Shown: positions 35,412 to 43,787 of the stretch, piece by piece | How positions within the stretch are numbered: the first letter of the stretch is position 1 | How the letters are laid out: every line of letters starts with the position of its first letter | Assembly (NCBI GenBank): GCA_902826245.1 | Contig: CADEEA010000015.1 | Location: forward strand, 1-54,373 | Source: an uncultured Alphaproteobacteria bacterium | Lineage (GTDB): Bacteria; Pseudomonadota; Alphaproteobacteria; Caulobacterales; Aquidulcibacteraceae | Length of the DNA: 54,373 nucleotides | Direction of reading: 5' to 3' | Made by a program: the position numbers and the translations under genes | The notes under the pieces: generated by a model | What the model was told of the DNA's origin: nothing | Database searches by the model: none | Seen by the model: only the letters and a program-made list of their open reading frames with translations

Positions 35412-35422
35412 CTGCAGTGCAG
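35412..35422. promoter_or_regulatory. likely PhaR operator upstream of the phasin gene
   Basis: CTGC-AGT-GCAG matches the CTGC-N3-GCAG site described for PhaR of Rhodobacter sphaeroides, a repressor of phasin genes. It is 11 bases upstream of the -35 hexamer. A second GCAG...GCAG stretch lies between the -35 and -10. Whether PhaR is encoded in this genome cannot be seen here. Confidence 0.55.
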
Positions 35423-35433
35423 CAAAAATTCGG

Positions 35434-35462
35434 TTGACTTCGCAGTCGCAGCACAACATATT
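35434..35462 (+). promoter_or_regulatory. promoter of the phasin gene
   Basis: TTGACT (35434-35439), a 17-base spacer and CATATT (35457-35462) form a good sigma-70-type promoter, 57 bases before the phasin start. It lies next to the likely PhaR operator. Confidence 0.6.
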
Positions 35463-35519
35463 CTCCTCCAATCACTGCCTTTTGGGCGGTGGAAGGCATC
35501 AATTTCGGAGAAAATCCCC

Positions 35520-35978
35520 ATGGCGACCGCGAAAACCTCCCGCACTGCAAAAAACCCGACCGAAGCTTTTGAGCAAGTGACCGCTGCTTCGACCGAAGCT
35601 GTGCGCGAAAACATCGATCGCGGCCTGGCTGCGTTTGCGGAAGTTTCAGCCTTCGGCAAGGGCAATGTGGAAGCTTGGGTCGCCTCGGCGACGGCCGCTC
35701 AAAAGGGCTTCGAGACGCTCTCGGCCCGCTCGGTGGCCTTTTCCAAGCAAGCCATCGAAAATCATGTGAACGCGACCAAGGCGCTCATGACCTCCAAGAG
35801 CGTCCAGGAATTCGTGGAAAAGCAGAACGCCTACGCCAAGACTTCGGTCGAGGCCTATGTCGCTGAACTTTCCAGCTTCACCGAACTCGCCTCCGGCCTC
35901 GCCAAGGAAACGCTGGCGCCGATCAATGAGCGCGTGAACGCGGTCGGCACCCTGATCCAGGCCGGCGCGGTCCGCTAA
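35520..35978 (+). CDS. phaP: phasin family protein
   Basis: Granule-associated protein of 152 residues that coats polyhydroxyalkanoate granules. It has a basic N-terminus rich in Ala, Thr and Lys, then long amphipathic helices without Cys, containing VTAASTEAVRENIDRGLAAF and TKALMTSKSVQEFVEKQNAYAKTS of the phasin_2 family. GGAG lies upstream of ATG 35520. The upstream region has a good promoter and a possible PhaR site. A terminator follows at 36013. Confidence 0.9.
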   Translation: MATAKTSRTAKNPTEAFEQVTAASTEAVRENIDRGLAAFAEVSAFGKGNVEAWVASATAAQKGFETLSARSVAFSKQAIENHVNATKALMTSKSVQEFVEKQNAYAKTSVEAYVAELSSFTELASGLAKETLAPINERVNAVGTLIQAGAVR

Positions 35979-36012
35979 CGCGCGGGCTTCGTTGCGAAAT
36001 CTGAATGTCTTG

Positions 36013-36043
36013 ACGGGCCCGGCCGAAAAGCTGGGCCCGTTTT
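36013..36043 (+). terminator. intrinsic terminator after phasin gene
   Basis: ACGGGCCC and GGGCCCGT (8-base stem, 12-base loop) are followed by TTTT, 35 bases after the phasin stop. It separates the abundant phasin transcript from clpS-clpA. Confidence 0.8.
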
Positions 36044-36169
36044 GCGTCTTGCTCGCGCGCAATAGAGCACGTTCGCCCCTTCCATCTGGCGCAACGATCC
36101 ATAGATTGAGCTGCACGTGAATCCGCCGCTCGATGTCGAGCCAGCGGACAGGCGCGCGAGCGGTGCAGG

Positions 36170-36502
36170 ATGAGCGGCGACCCCTGGGAGGACGAGGATC
36201 GCGGCGGCGGCGAAGCAGGCGCCGGCACGCAGACCCTGACGCGCACCCAGAAACCGCCGCTCTACAAGGTCTTCATTCTGAATGACGATTTCACGCCGAT
36301 GGAATTCGTCGTCTACGTTTTGGAGCGCTTTTTCGCAAAATCGCGGGAAGAGGCGACCACGATCATGCTGCATGTCCACCAGAACGGGGTGGGGCTGTGC
36401 GGCGTCTTTACCTTCGACGTAGCCGAAACCAAGGTGGCGCAGGTGCTGGACCTTGCGCGCCAACAAGAACATCCGCTGCAATGCACGATGGAAAAGGAAT
36501 AA
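36170..36502 (+). CDS. clpS: ATP-dependent Clp protease adaptor ClpS
   Basis: N-end-rule adaptor of 110 residues that delivers substrates to ClpAP. After an acidic/Gly-rich extension (about 30 residues) comes the core [20 protein letters not shown], with the N-degron pocket residues, and [13 protein letters not shown]. The clpA gene starts one base after its stop, the usual alphaproteobacterial pair. Confidence 0.97.
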   Translation: MSGDPWEDEDRGGGEAGAGTQTLTRTQKPPLYKVFILNDDFTPMEFVVYVLERFFAKSREEATTIMLHVHQNGVGLCGVFTFDVAETKVAQVLDLARQQEHPLQCTMEKE

Positions 36503-36503
36503 G

Positions 36504-38819
36504 ATGGCGACTTTCTCCCGCACGCTTGAACTCACGCTCCGGCGTGCGCTCGCTCTGGCTACCCAGCATCGCCACGAATTCGTGACGCTTGAGCATTTGC
36601 TGCTCTCGCTGATCGACGACGAAGAAGCGGGCCAAGTGATGCACGCCTGCAAGGTCGATCTCGAGAAGTTGCGCATGAACTTGAACGCCTATCTCGAGAC
36701 CGAACTCGACAATCTGGTCATACCCAATCGCGAACACGAGGAGCCGCGCCCCACCGCCGGTTTCCAGCGCGTGTTGCAGCGGGCGATGCTGCATGTGGAT
36801 TCTTCCGGCGCTCGCGAAGTAACGGGCGCCAATGTGCTGGTGGCGTTGTTCTCCGAGCGCGAAAGCCACGCCGCCTATTTCCTGCAAGAGCAGGACATGA
36901 CCCGCTACGATGCGGTGAATTATATCGCTCACGGTTTACCCAAGCGCGCGGGTGCTGCGCAGCCAAGGCCGGTGCGCGGCGCCAATGAGGACGACGGCGA
37001 ACGCGTGGTGAAGTCAGGCCAGGAAGCGCTGGCCGCCTATTGCGTCGACCTCAACAAGAAAGCCAAGGAAGGCAAGATCGATCCGCTGATCGGGCGCGAA
37101 GCGGAAGTGACGCGCGCGATCCAGATCCTCTGCCGGCGTCAGAAAAACAATCCGCTGCTGGTGGGCGATCCCGGCGTTGGCAAAACCGCCATCGCCGAAG
37201 GACTGGCGCGAAAGATCAACGAAAAGCAGGTTCCGGAGGTGTTGGCGGACGCCACCATTTTCTCGCTCGATATGGGTTCGCTCCTGGCGGGCACGCGCTA
37301 TCGCGGCGATTTCGAAGAGCGCCTGAAAAGCGTGATGAAGGAACTCGAAAACCACCCGAAAGCGGTTCTTTTCATCGATGAAATTCACACCGTCATTGGC
37401 GCTGGCGCCACCAGCGGCGGGGCCATGGACGCCTCGAACCTGCTCAAGCCTGCGCTGCAATCGGGCCATCTGCGCTGCATGGGCTCGACCACGTACAAGG
37501 AATATCGCCAGCACTTCGAGAAGGACCGCGCCTTGGCGCGCCGGTTCCAGAAGATCGACGTCAACGAGCCCTCGATCCCCGACGCGATCAAAATCCTCAT
37601 GGGGCTGAAGCCGTATTTCGAAGAGTATCACAAGGTCAAATACACTGACGACGCTATCAAGATCGCGGTGGAACTCTCTTCGCGTCACATGGGCGACCGC
37701 AAATTGCCGGACAAAGCCATCGACGTGATCGACGAGGCCGGCGCCTCGATGATGTTGCTCGCGGCCAAGGAGCGCAAACAAATCATCGATGTCGCAGAGG
37801 TGGAGGAGGTTGTCTCGCGGATGGCGCGGATACCGGCGAAATCGGTGTCGAAAAACGATTCCGAGATGTTGGCCTCGCTGCACGCTGACCTGAAACGCGT
37901 GGTGTTCGGCCAAGATGACGCGATCGATCAGCTCGCTGCTGCAATCAAGATGGCACGCGCGGGCCTTCGTGAGCCGCAGAAGCCGATTGGATGTTATCTG
38001 TTCGCGGGTCCAACCGGCGTCGGCAAAACCGAAGTCGCGCGCTCGCTTGCGAATGTCATGGGCATCGAGCTCCTACGCTTCGATATGAGCGAATACATGG
38101 AGCGCCATACCGTGAGCCGCCTCATTGGCGCGCCTCCCGGTTATGTCGGCTACGATCAGGGCGGGTTGCTCACCGACGGCGTTGATCAGCATCCCCATTC
38201 GGTGCTTCTATTGGACGAAATCGAGAAAGCCCACCCCGATCTGTTCAACATCCTGTTGCAAGTGATGGATCACGGCTCGCTGACCGACGCCAACGGCAAG
38301 AAGGTCGACTTCCGCAATGTGATCCTGATCATGACCACGAACGCCGGCGCGGCGGACGCCGCCAAGCAGGGCATCGGCTTCGGCGCCGGCAAGAAAGATT
38401 TCATGAACGAAGAGGCGATCAAAAATCTGTTCACGCCTGAGTTCCGCAACCGGCTCGATGCGTCGATCCAGTTTAATGGCCTGCCGCCAAGCGTTGTGCG
38501 CAACGTGGTGCAGAAATTCATCATTCAGCTCGAAGGCCAATTGGCCGAGCGCAACGTGCAGATCGAGATCACCGACCGCGCCGCCGATTGGCTCGCCGCC
38601 AAGGGCTATGACGAAAGCTTCGGCGCGCGTCCCTTGTCGCGCCTGATTCAGGAGAAAATCAAAAAGCCGATGGCGGACGAATTGCTGTTCGGCAAACTCA
38701 AGAATGGCGGCATCGTGAAGATCGACCTCGATCCGCAGGACAAGGAAAAGCTGAAGTTCAGCTATCATCAGGAAAGTCGCGGACTGCTCTCGTTCGGCCG
38801 CAAGCCGGAGAAGGCGTGA
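36504..38819 (+). CDS. clpA: ATP-dependent Clp protease ATP-binding subunit ClpA
   Basis: Hexameric unfoldase of 771 residues that feeds ClpP. The N-domain is at 1-145. The first AAA+ module has Walker A GDPGVGKT (221-228) and LFIDEIHTVIGAG; the second has GPTGVGKT (about 502-509) and LLLDEIEKAHPD. It lies one base behind clpS. Its TGA overlaps the ATG of the next gene (TGATG), a coupling to two secreted proteins that I do not know from other organisms. Confidence 0.97.
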   Translation: MATFSRTLELTLRRALALATQHRHEFVTLEHLLLSLIDDEEAGQVMHACKVDLEKLRMNLNAYLETELDNLVIPNREHEEPRPTAGFQRVLQRAMLHVDSSGAREVTGANVLVALFSERESHAAYFLQEQDMTRYDAVNYIAHGLPKRAGAAQPRPVRGANEDDGERVVKSGQEALAAYCVDLNKKAKEGKIDPLIGREAEVTRAIQILCRRQKNNPLLVGDPGVGKTAIAEGLARKINEKQVPEVLADATIFSLDMGSLLAGTRYRGDFEERLKSVMKELENHPKAVLFIDEIHTVIGAGATSGGAMDASNLLKPALQSGHLRCMGSTTYKEYRQHFEKDRALARRFQKIDVNEPSIPDAIKILMGLKPYFEEYHKVKYTDDAIKIAVELSSRHMGDRKLPDKAIDVIDEAGASMMLLAAKERKQIIDVAEVEEVVSRMARIPAKSVSKNDSEMLASLHADLKRVVFGQDDAIDQLAAAIKMARAGLREPQKPIGCYLFAGPTGVGKTEVARSLANVMGIELLRFDMSEYMERHTVSRLIGAPPGYVGYDQGGLLTDGVDQHPHSVLLLDEIEKAHPDLFNILLQVMDHGSLTDANGKKVDFRNVILIMTTNAGAADAAKQGIGFGAGKKDFMNEEAIKNLFTPEFRNRLDASIQFNGLPPSVVRNVVQKFIIQLEGQLAERNVQIEITDRAADWLAAKGYDESFGARPLSRLIQEKIKKPMADELLFGKLKNGGIVKIDLDPQDKEKLKFSYHQESRGLLSFGRKPEKA

Positions 38820-39493
38820 TGCGCCTCCTCGCCGCCCTTGCGTTTGCGCTCGCGCTCGCCACGACCCCGGCGGCGGCGCAGGAAATCGTTCTGGAAGGCG
38901 TCGCGAACCGGCCTGCGGAATTGAACGCAGGCGGCATGAGCTACGAGGAGCGCCTCCGCGACGCGGTCGCGCAGGTCGGGCGCGGGCTCGGCGCGTGTCC
39001 CAGCATTACGGCACGCTCGCTCCACTTCGCCGACATTTCTCATAGCGATGCGTTTACCGCGACCCTTAGTGATGGTGGGGCGTCGTTCTACCAGGAACGT
39101 ATGATGTTGGAGGGTTGCGGCAATTCCTTCATGCCGAACTTCATGGTGCTGCACCGGCCCGACGACACCGCCATCGTCTCTATGGTGCCCGGAGAGACCT
39201 TGGCGTCGCTTAAGCTGATGATGGACGCGCAAGCGCCGGCGATTGCGGCCGCGGGCGTGGTGGCGCGCTGCGCGGACATGACCGGGACGCGTTTCATTCA
39301 CTCCGTCGTTTCGGCGCAGCCTACCGGCGCAGGCCCTGGCCAGCGTTGGTCGGAGCTGTGGACGCTGCGAGTGTGCGGCGCCAACGTGGAGATCCCGGTT
39401 GATTTTCTTATCACCGACACCGGCGCCACCTTCACGTTTCGCCCCAATGCCGGGCGCGTGGCGACGCCGCAACCGGCGCAGAACAGGGAGTAA
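38819..39493 (+). CDS. secreted protein of unknown function, coupled to clpA
   Basis: Protein of 224 residues with a signal peptide (1-20, ending AAA-QEIVLEG). The mature part contains six cysteines (about 60, 99, 142 and later) that could form disulfides in the periplasm. Segments RDAVAQVGRGLGACPSITAR and FMPNFMVLHRPDDTAIVS look like a compact beta-rich domain. I do not recognise the family. The ATG shares one base with the clpA stop (TGATG), so it is translated with clpA. Confidence 0.72.
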   Translation: MRLLAALAFALALATTPAAAQEIVLEGVANRPAELNAGGMSYEERLRDAVAQVGRGLGACPSITARSLHFADISHSDAFTATLSDGGASFYQERMMLEGCGNSFMPNFMVLHRPDDTAIVSMVPGETLASLKLMMDAQAPAIAAAGVVARCADMTGTRFIHSVVSAQPTGAGPGQRWSELWTLRVCGANVEIPVDFLITDTGATFTFRPNAGRVATPQPAQNRE

Positions 39494-39497
39494 TGAA

Positions 39498-39974
39498 ATG
39501 CGCGCGTTCATAGTTTCGATGGCGCTGCTTGGGGCGGGTTGGGCAGCGCCCTCTCCGGCGTTAGCCGACGCGAGCGTTCGCGACGGCGTGCTGTCGCAAT
39601 GCGCCGCAAGCGCCTTCGACGCCGCAACCTGCGATCGCTTGGCGCGGATCGCCGGCGAACTGGTGGACAGCGAAATCGTGAGCGACGCGCTGGCCCAGGA
39701 AGTCGCGAGCCTCCCTGCCGACCAGGGAGAATGGCTGGCGCAAGCGCTCGACGCGCAAGCGCACGCAGCGGAGTTTCAGGCGCAGGAGGAGCGGGATGAG
39801 ACCAACGCTCCCGGCGATCGCGAGAGCGACGTTCTGGGTTCCTCGGACGATTATTCGATGATGGGTGAAGCCGAACCGCCGGCCCCGCCGCCACCGCCTC
39901 GGCAATCGGCGCTGCTGCGGGCGCTGGAGAAGGCGCGCGACTATGTCCGGCGCGCCATTAGCGGGCGCGGATAA
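39498..39974 (+). CDS. secreted protein of unknown function
   Basis: Protein of 158 residues with a signal peptide (ending PALA, about residue 23). The mature part has two cysteines (CAASAFDAATC) in a short helical region, a charged acidic middle, a proline run (EPPAPPPPPRQ) and a basic amphipathic C-terminus (KARDYVRRAISGR). It starts four bases after the preceding secreted protein and completes the clpS-clpA-orphan-orphan operon. Function is unknown. Confidence 0.68.
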   Translation: MRAFIVSMALLGAGWAAPSPALADASVRDGVLSQCAASAFDAATCDRLARIAGELVDSEIVSDALAQEVASLPADQGEWLAQALDAQAHAAEFQAQEERDETNAPGDRESDVLGSSDDYSMMGEAEPPAPPPPPRQSALLRALEKARDYVRRAISGRG

Positions 39975-39987
39975 GTTTGGCCTTAGC

Positions 39988-40422
39988 TCACAGCGCCGCC
40001 GCGATCTGCGCCGCTAGCGCCTCCAGCGCTGCCGTATCGGCCTTGTTCGAGTGCCCATGGCCGGCAAGCTTCTCGCCTTCGTAGCGCGGGATGATGTGGA
40101 AATGCAGGTGAAAGACGGTCTGCCCTGCCGGCGCGCCATTGAATTGCGTGATTACGAGACCATCGGGCTTCAGCGCTTCTTCGACGGCGAGTGCGACGCG
40201 CTGCACGCGCTCCAGATAGGGCCCGATTTTCTCGCGCGGCAATTCCAGGAAATTCCGCGCCGTCACATTCTTGGGCACGACCAGAGTGTGCCCGCGCGAT
40301 TGCGGGAAGATGTCCATGAACGCGAGCGCGACATTGTCCTCCATCACCTTCACGCACGGAATCTCCCCGCGCAGGATTTTGGCGAAGAGGTTGTTGGGAT
40401 CGTAGCTTCCGTGCAGGCTCAT
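39988..40422 (-). CDS. HIT family nucleotide hydrolase
   Basis: Protein of 144 residues of the histidine-triad superfamily (HINT-like purine phosphoramidase type). The triad is in VFHLHFHIIP, close to residue 109. FAKILRGEIPCVKV and FPQSRGHTLVVPK are the usual early motifs. It converges on the clpA-operon end with a 13-base gap. Confidence 0.93.
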   Translation of the reverse strand: MSLHGSYDPNNLFAKILRGEIPCVKVMEDNVALAFMDIFPQSRGHTLVVPKNVTARNFLELPREKIGPYLERVQRVALAVEEALKPDGLVITQFNGAPAGQTVFHLHFHIIPRYEGEKLAGHGHSNKADTAALEALAAQIAAAL

Positions 40423-40548
40423 CGGGCGGCTCCTAATCCCAAAACGGTAGCCACTGGCGCGCGCGATGTGAAGAAGGCTAGCGGGCGCTCCTTGATAGGG
40501 TGCAAAGCTGTAGTCTAGGCCACGAAGTCGATGCAGTGGGAGGGGGCA

Positions 40549-41160
40549 ATGGCGGAGCCGTCAATTGCTGAGCGAGACGGCGGCGGCCGATCTAACAACG
40601 ATCAGGGATGGGCGCGCTGGGTTGCGCGCAGTGTGGACGCACTGTTGGTGCTGCCAATCGCCTACGGAGTCTGGTACGCGGTGGGTTTCTACTGGCAAGC
40701 AAGCATAGAGCTTGGTTGGGCGGCGCACGGAAGTCTGTCCTGGGTAGACGCCCCAATGCTTACCAAGGTCTTGGAAGTCGCCGTATTCGCGTTGCTTGTG
40801 CTCGTTATCGAGCCATTTTTCATTGGCGTGGCGGCGACTACACCCGGCAAGTGGCTCATGGGGATTCGCGTTCTTAGGGCCGACGGTCGCAAGCTGGGTT
40901 TTGCTGGTGCGCTTGGGCGAACGTTCATGGTCGTGACGCTTGGGGTCGCTCTGTACGTCCCCTTCGTGAGTGCCATCGCAATGCTGCTCCAATTCGCCAG
41001 GATTCGCAGTGGTCAACTGGCGGCTTGGGACGAAATACTTAACAGTCGCGTGGTTCACGTCCAACGACCATCCCTCGTTTGGGTTGGTGTCATCGCAATC
41101 GTTGTCTGTGTCCGTGTTGCACTTCGATGGGACGAGTTGAGTGCAAGATTGGCGCAGTAG
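40549..41160 (+). CDS. RDD family membrane protein
   Basis: Protein of about 203 residues. The RDD signature appears in WARWVARSVDALL near residue 21 and in TPGKWLMGIRV near residue 99. Three or four transmembrane helices follow the family pattern. Several RDD proteins are Na+/H+ antiporters, most are unknown. ATG 40549 with GGGAGGGGG upstream is preferred over the ATG at 40531. A further hydrophobic helix follows near residues 175-190. Confidence 0.83.
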   Translation: MAEPSIAERDGGGRSNNDQGWARWVARSVDALLVLPIAYGVWYAVGFYWQASIELGWAAHGSLSWVDAPMLTKVLEVAVFALLVLVIEPFFIGVAATTPGKWLMGIRVLRADGRKLGFAGALGRTFMVVTLGVALYVPFVSAIAMLLQFARIRSGQLAAWDEILNSRVVHVQRPSLVWVGVIAIVVCVRVALRWDELSARLAQ

Positions 41161-41192
41161 GTAGCGGCGCGAGGAACAAGAGCGCCACACCC

Positions 41193-41996
41193 TCATGCCG
41201 GCGATTGCAAATTGTGCACCATGCGCAGCAGCGTCGCGCGTGGGATGAACTTGCCGAAGCCGGCGATGAACTTGTTCGGCAGGCCGGTCACCACCACGCG
41301 CTGGTTGCGCTTCCAACCCTCGTAGCCCATGCGCGCGACCGGTGCTGACGCCATCGCCGCGCCTGCGTTCTTGGCAAGCCGTGTCTTTCCAGTGCCGGCT
41401 CGTTCGCGGAATTTGGACACTGTGGGCCCCGGGCAGAGGCAGCTCACATGCACGCCGGTTCCGCGCGACTCCTCCCACAATGCTTCTGAGAAAGAGAGCA
41501 CGTAGGCTTTGGAGGCGTAGTAGTTCGCCATCAGCGGCCCGGGCTGGAACGCGGCGGTGGAGGCGACGTTCAACACGCCGCCGCTTTTCTTCGCCAGCAT
41601 GCTGTCCCAGAAATGGTAGGTCAGCTCCACCAGCGCGCGCACGTTGAGATCGATCATGCCAAGTTGGGTGGGGAGATCGGAGGAGGTGAGTGCGCCAGCA
41701 TGGCCGTAGCCGGCATTGTTGACGACGACATCCACGTCGAGTCCGCGGCTCTTGATTGTGTTGGCCAACGCCGTGCCGCCGCCAATGGCGCCGAGGTCTT
41801 GCGCGATCACATGCGTCTTTACGCCATGAGCGCTGGCCAGTCGGCTTGCGACCTCCTGTAGCGCGCCTTCGCTGCGCGCGGTGAGGATAAGGTCATAGCC
41901 GTCGCGCGCGAAGCATTCGGCGAGGTCCACGCCGATGCCAGCCGACGCCCCGGTGATGAGCGCCGTCTGTCCTTGCCCTGGTTTACGTCGCGCCAT
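41193..41996 (-). CDS. short-chain dehydrogenase/reductase
   Basis: SDR of 267 residues. The cofactor motif TGASAGIG is at 16-23, NNAG near 94 and catalytic YYASK near residue 159. The order of motifs (DLNVRALVELTYHFWDSM, then SFSEALWEE) is that of DltE/YqjQ-type SDRs; substrate is unknown. It is divergent from the NUDIX gene at 42081 and lies 32 bases from the convergent RDD gene. Confidence 0.88.
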   Translation of the reverse strand: MARRKPGQGQTALITGASAGIGVDLAECFARDGYDLILTARSEGALQEVASRLASAHGVKTHVIAQDLGAIGGGTALANTIKSRGLDVDVVVNNAGYGHAGALTSSDLPTQLGMIDLNVRALVELTYHFWDSMLAKKSGGVLNVASTAAFQPGPLMANYYASKAYVLSFSEALWEESRGTGVHVSCLCPGPTVSKFRERAGTGKTRLAKNAGAAMASAPVARMGYEGWKRNQRVVVTGLPNKFIAGFGKFIPRATLLRMVHNLQSPA

Positions 41997-42080
41997 CTTG
42001 TTCTCCGTCTTGCTCGCGCGACGATAGGCGCGGCGCCTGCGGCTTCCAACAGCAAAGCTTGGCCCTGTAAGGTGAGGGGC

Positions 42081-42779
42081 ATGACCAAGGAATTCGAGCT
42101 AAACCCCGACGAAAAGCCGTTCGATCCCCCCGATGGCGTGCGCCCTAAGTCCATGAAACCCAAGGACGCGGCGACCCTCATCCTGGTGCGCGGCGGACGT
42201 GAAGTGATGATGGGCCAGCGCGCCAAGGGGCACGTCTTCATGCCGGACAAATGGGTGTTCCCTGGCGGCAGGGTAGACCCGGGGGATGCGCGCCTCCCGG
42301 CGGCAGCCGAGCTTGCCCCGGAAGTCGAAGCGCTGCTCAGGCTAGGCGGCCAGGTCCGGCGCCCGCCGCGGGCGTTCGCGCTGGCTGCGGTACGCGAGAC
42401 TAGGGAGGAGGCGGGCCTGGTTCTGGGCGGCGGAAACGGCCCGGACCTATCGAAACTCGCCTTTGTCTGCCGAGCGATTACCCCGCCCCATCGGACGCGC
42501 CGTTTCGACGCTCGGTTCTTCCTGGCCGATGCCGAGGCGGTCCTGGCCCATGACGAGCCGGAGGCGGGCGAGGAATTGCTGCACACGAAATGGTTTCCCC
42601 TGGAGGAGGCCGAGGCGCTCGACCTGCCCTCGATCACCCGGTTCGTGCTCAAGGAAGTGCGCGCGCGCCTCGCCGGGGAAGCGCTCGACCCGCCATTTCT
42701 GCGCTGGAGCAGGGGCGCGCACGCCATGGAGCGGCTGCGTGTGAACCCTCGCCCCCGAGAGGGGGAGAGGGCAGGGTGA
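42081..42779 (+). CDS. NUDIX hydrolase (NUDT19/RNPP-like)
   Basis: Protein of 232 residues. The Nudix box is split, as in NUDT19-type enzymes: FPGGRVDPGD near residue 58, then about 40 residues, then AAVRETREEAG near 105. Relatives hydrolyse CoA derivatives or capped RNA; here that is only a family hint. The last dozen residues (VNPRPREGERAG) are encoded by a palindromic repeat arm (42746-42783), so the original C-terminus has probably been replaced or extended. Confidence 0.85.
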   Translation: MTKEFELNPDEKPFDPPDGVRPKSMKPKDAATLILVRGGREVMMGQRAKGHVFMPDKWVFPGGRVDPGDARLPAAAELAPEVEALLRLGGQVRRPPRAFALAAVRETREEAGLVLGGGNGPDLSKLAFVCRAITPPHRTRRFDARFFLADAEAVLAHDEPEAGEELLHTKWFPLEEAEALDLPSITRFVLKEVRARLAGEALDPPFLRWSRGAHAMERLRVNPRPREGERAG

Positions 42780-42888
42780 GGGGCAGCGCCGTGGTTCGAA
42801 CGCGGGTCCAGCAGCACAAGTCGTGAAATCAAGTGGCGCCGGTGCTCCACCCTCACCCTGCCCTCTCCCTCCCAAAGGAGGGCGAGGG
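42746..42888. repeat. inverted repeat pair (family D)
   Basis: The left arm 42746-42783 (ccctcgcccccgagaggggg... gcagggtgagggg) is largely complementary to the right arm 42847-42888 (...accctgccctctccctccca...). Each arm is itself a small hairpin. The left arm runs through the stop codon of the NUDIX gene. Similar pyrimidine/purine-rich sequence occurs near 24712. Confidence 0.8.
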
Positions 42889-42988
42889 TGGCGGCGTGGC
42901 CTGAGCGAAGATTTCCCACGTTGACTTATCCGCCGCCGCCCCTATTTTCCGCCGCTTCCTTGAACCCCCGAGTAAATCCGAGCCCGTC

Positions 42989-43156
42989 ATGGCCAAGCCG
43001 ACAGTCATCAAGATCCGCCTCAATTCATCGGCGGACACGGGCTATTTCTACGTCACCAAGAAAAACCCGCGCACCAAGACCGAAAAGCTCAAATTCAAGA
43101 AGTACGATCCGATCGCGCGCAAGCACGTCGAGTTCACTGAAGGTAAGATAAAGTAG
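42989..43156 (+). CDS. rpmG: 50S ribosomal protein bL33
   Basis: Protein of 55 residues, too short for the usual ORF cut. From ATG 42989 the frame reads [20 protein letters not shown], then [20 protein letters not shown] and ends VEFTEGKIK. This is the bL33 pattern of alphaproteobacteria, the form without zinc-binding cysteines. The stop is TAG 43154-43156. A hairpin follows at 43164, probably its terminator. Confidence 0.96.
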   Translation: MAKPTVIKIRLNSSADTGYFYVTKKNPRTKTEKLKFKKYDPIARKHVEFTEGKIK

Positions 43157-43163
43157 GACGCCG

Positions 43164-43194
43164 CTTCCCTTCTCCCCGCAAGGGGAGAAGGGGA
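43164..43194. repeat. hairpin repeat (family E), copy 1, after rpmG
   Basis: CTTCCCTTCTCCCC-gca-AGGGGAGAAGGGGAG forms a near-perfect stem with a three-base loop, eight bases after the rpmG stop. A second copy is at 43742-43766. No T-run follows, so it may act as a mRNA-stabilising or rho-aided end rather than a simple terminator. Confidence 0.8.
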
Positions 43195-43276
43195 GCTTAA
43201 CGCCAAACGTCGCTTCACTGCGGATAAAGCAGCATCTGGGCGCGCACACCCTGCTACGCGCCTGGAGGCGCGCCCT

Positions 43277-43627
43277 CTAGTTCGGAGAATTCAGTACAAG
43301 TCCCAGCGTCAGGTAGAGAGGTAGGCGCATGGATTCCCACAGCACCAGCGGAGCAACGCCAAGCGCCCACAGTCCAATTGCCCACGAAAATCGAGTAATC
43401 GAGAATTTGGCGATTGCACGTGAGGCCATGAACACACTGGCAATGAAACTCGCCGATGGCGCAAGCAGCAGGTAGCCGCTCATCTCCGCTGTCTTGTCAA
43501 ACGAGGAAGCCAGGAATATCCAGGGTAGCAACGCAAAATACCCAACAACATAAGTCAGGATCATAGCCAGGCTGCTCCAAAAACAGCTGACTAATGCGAG
43601 CCGCCAAGCCCCTGTTGCCGGCGCCAT
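43277..43627 (-). CDS. small membrane protein, uncharacterised
   Basis: Protein of 116 residues from ATG 43627, chosen because AAGGAG stands seven bases upstream; 11 further codons are open before it. Four hydrophobic segments are visible (about 10-40, 52-68, 72-90 and 95-112). Family not recognised. Base composition is less GC-rich than its neighbours and both sides are bordered by family E hairpins (43164-43194 and 43742-43766), which may mark an inserted segment. Confidence 0.65.
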   Translation of the reverse strand: MAPATGAWRLALVSCFWSSLAMILTYVVGYFALLPWIFLASSFDKTAEMSGYLLLAPSASFIASVFMASRAIAKFSITRFSWAIGLWALGVAPLVLWESMRLPLYLTLGLVLNSPN

Positions 43628-43741
43628 CTCACACTCCTTAGCTCGTTTTTGCTCAATCATCGGTGTGCTCCGTTGTCCATGGCGCGCGCAATATGGAGGG
43701 AAATCGGTCTCTCAAGTAAGGACGCCATTGGATGTGCGCCA

Positions 43742-43766
43742 CCTTCTCCCCGCAAGGGGAGAAGGG
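43742..43766. repeat. hairpin repeat (family E), copy 2
   Basis: CCTTCTCCCCGCAAGGGGAGAAGGG is a near-perfect stem with a short loop, almost identical to the copy after rpmG. It lies 21 bases beyond the stop of the minus-strand thioesterase gene, so it may also help to end that transcript. The two copies frame the small membrane protein gene. Confidence 0.8.
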
Positions 43767-43787
43767 AAGCTAAACGTCAAACGCCCC

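Noticed and set aside
37014..37913. 299-codon antisense frame in clpA
   Set aside because: It is antisense to the AAA+ region of clpA and has no recognisable domain.
42786..42812. GGTTCGAA resembling a tRNA T-arm
   Set aside because: No matching acceptor, D or anticodon stems are found around it. It lies within the repeat-rich gap before rpmG.
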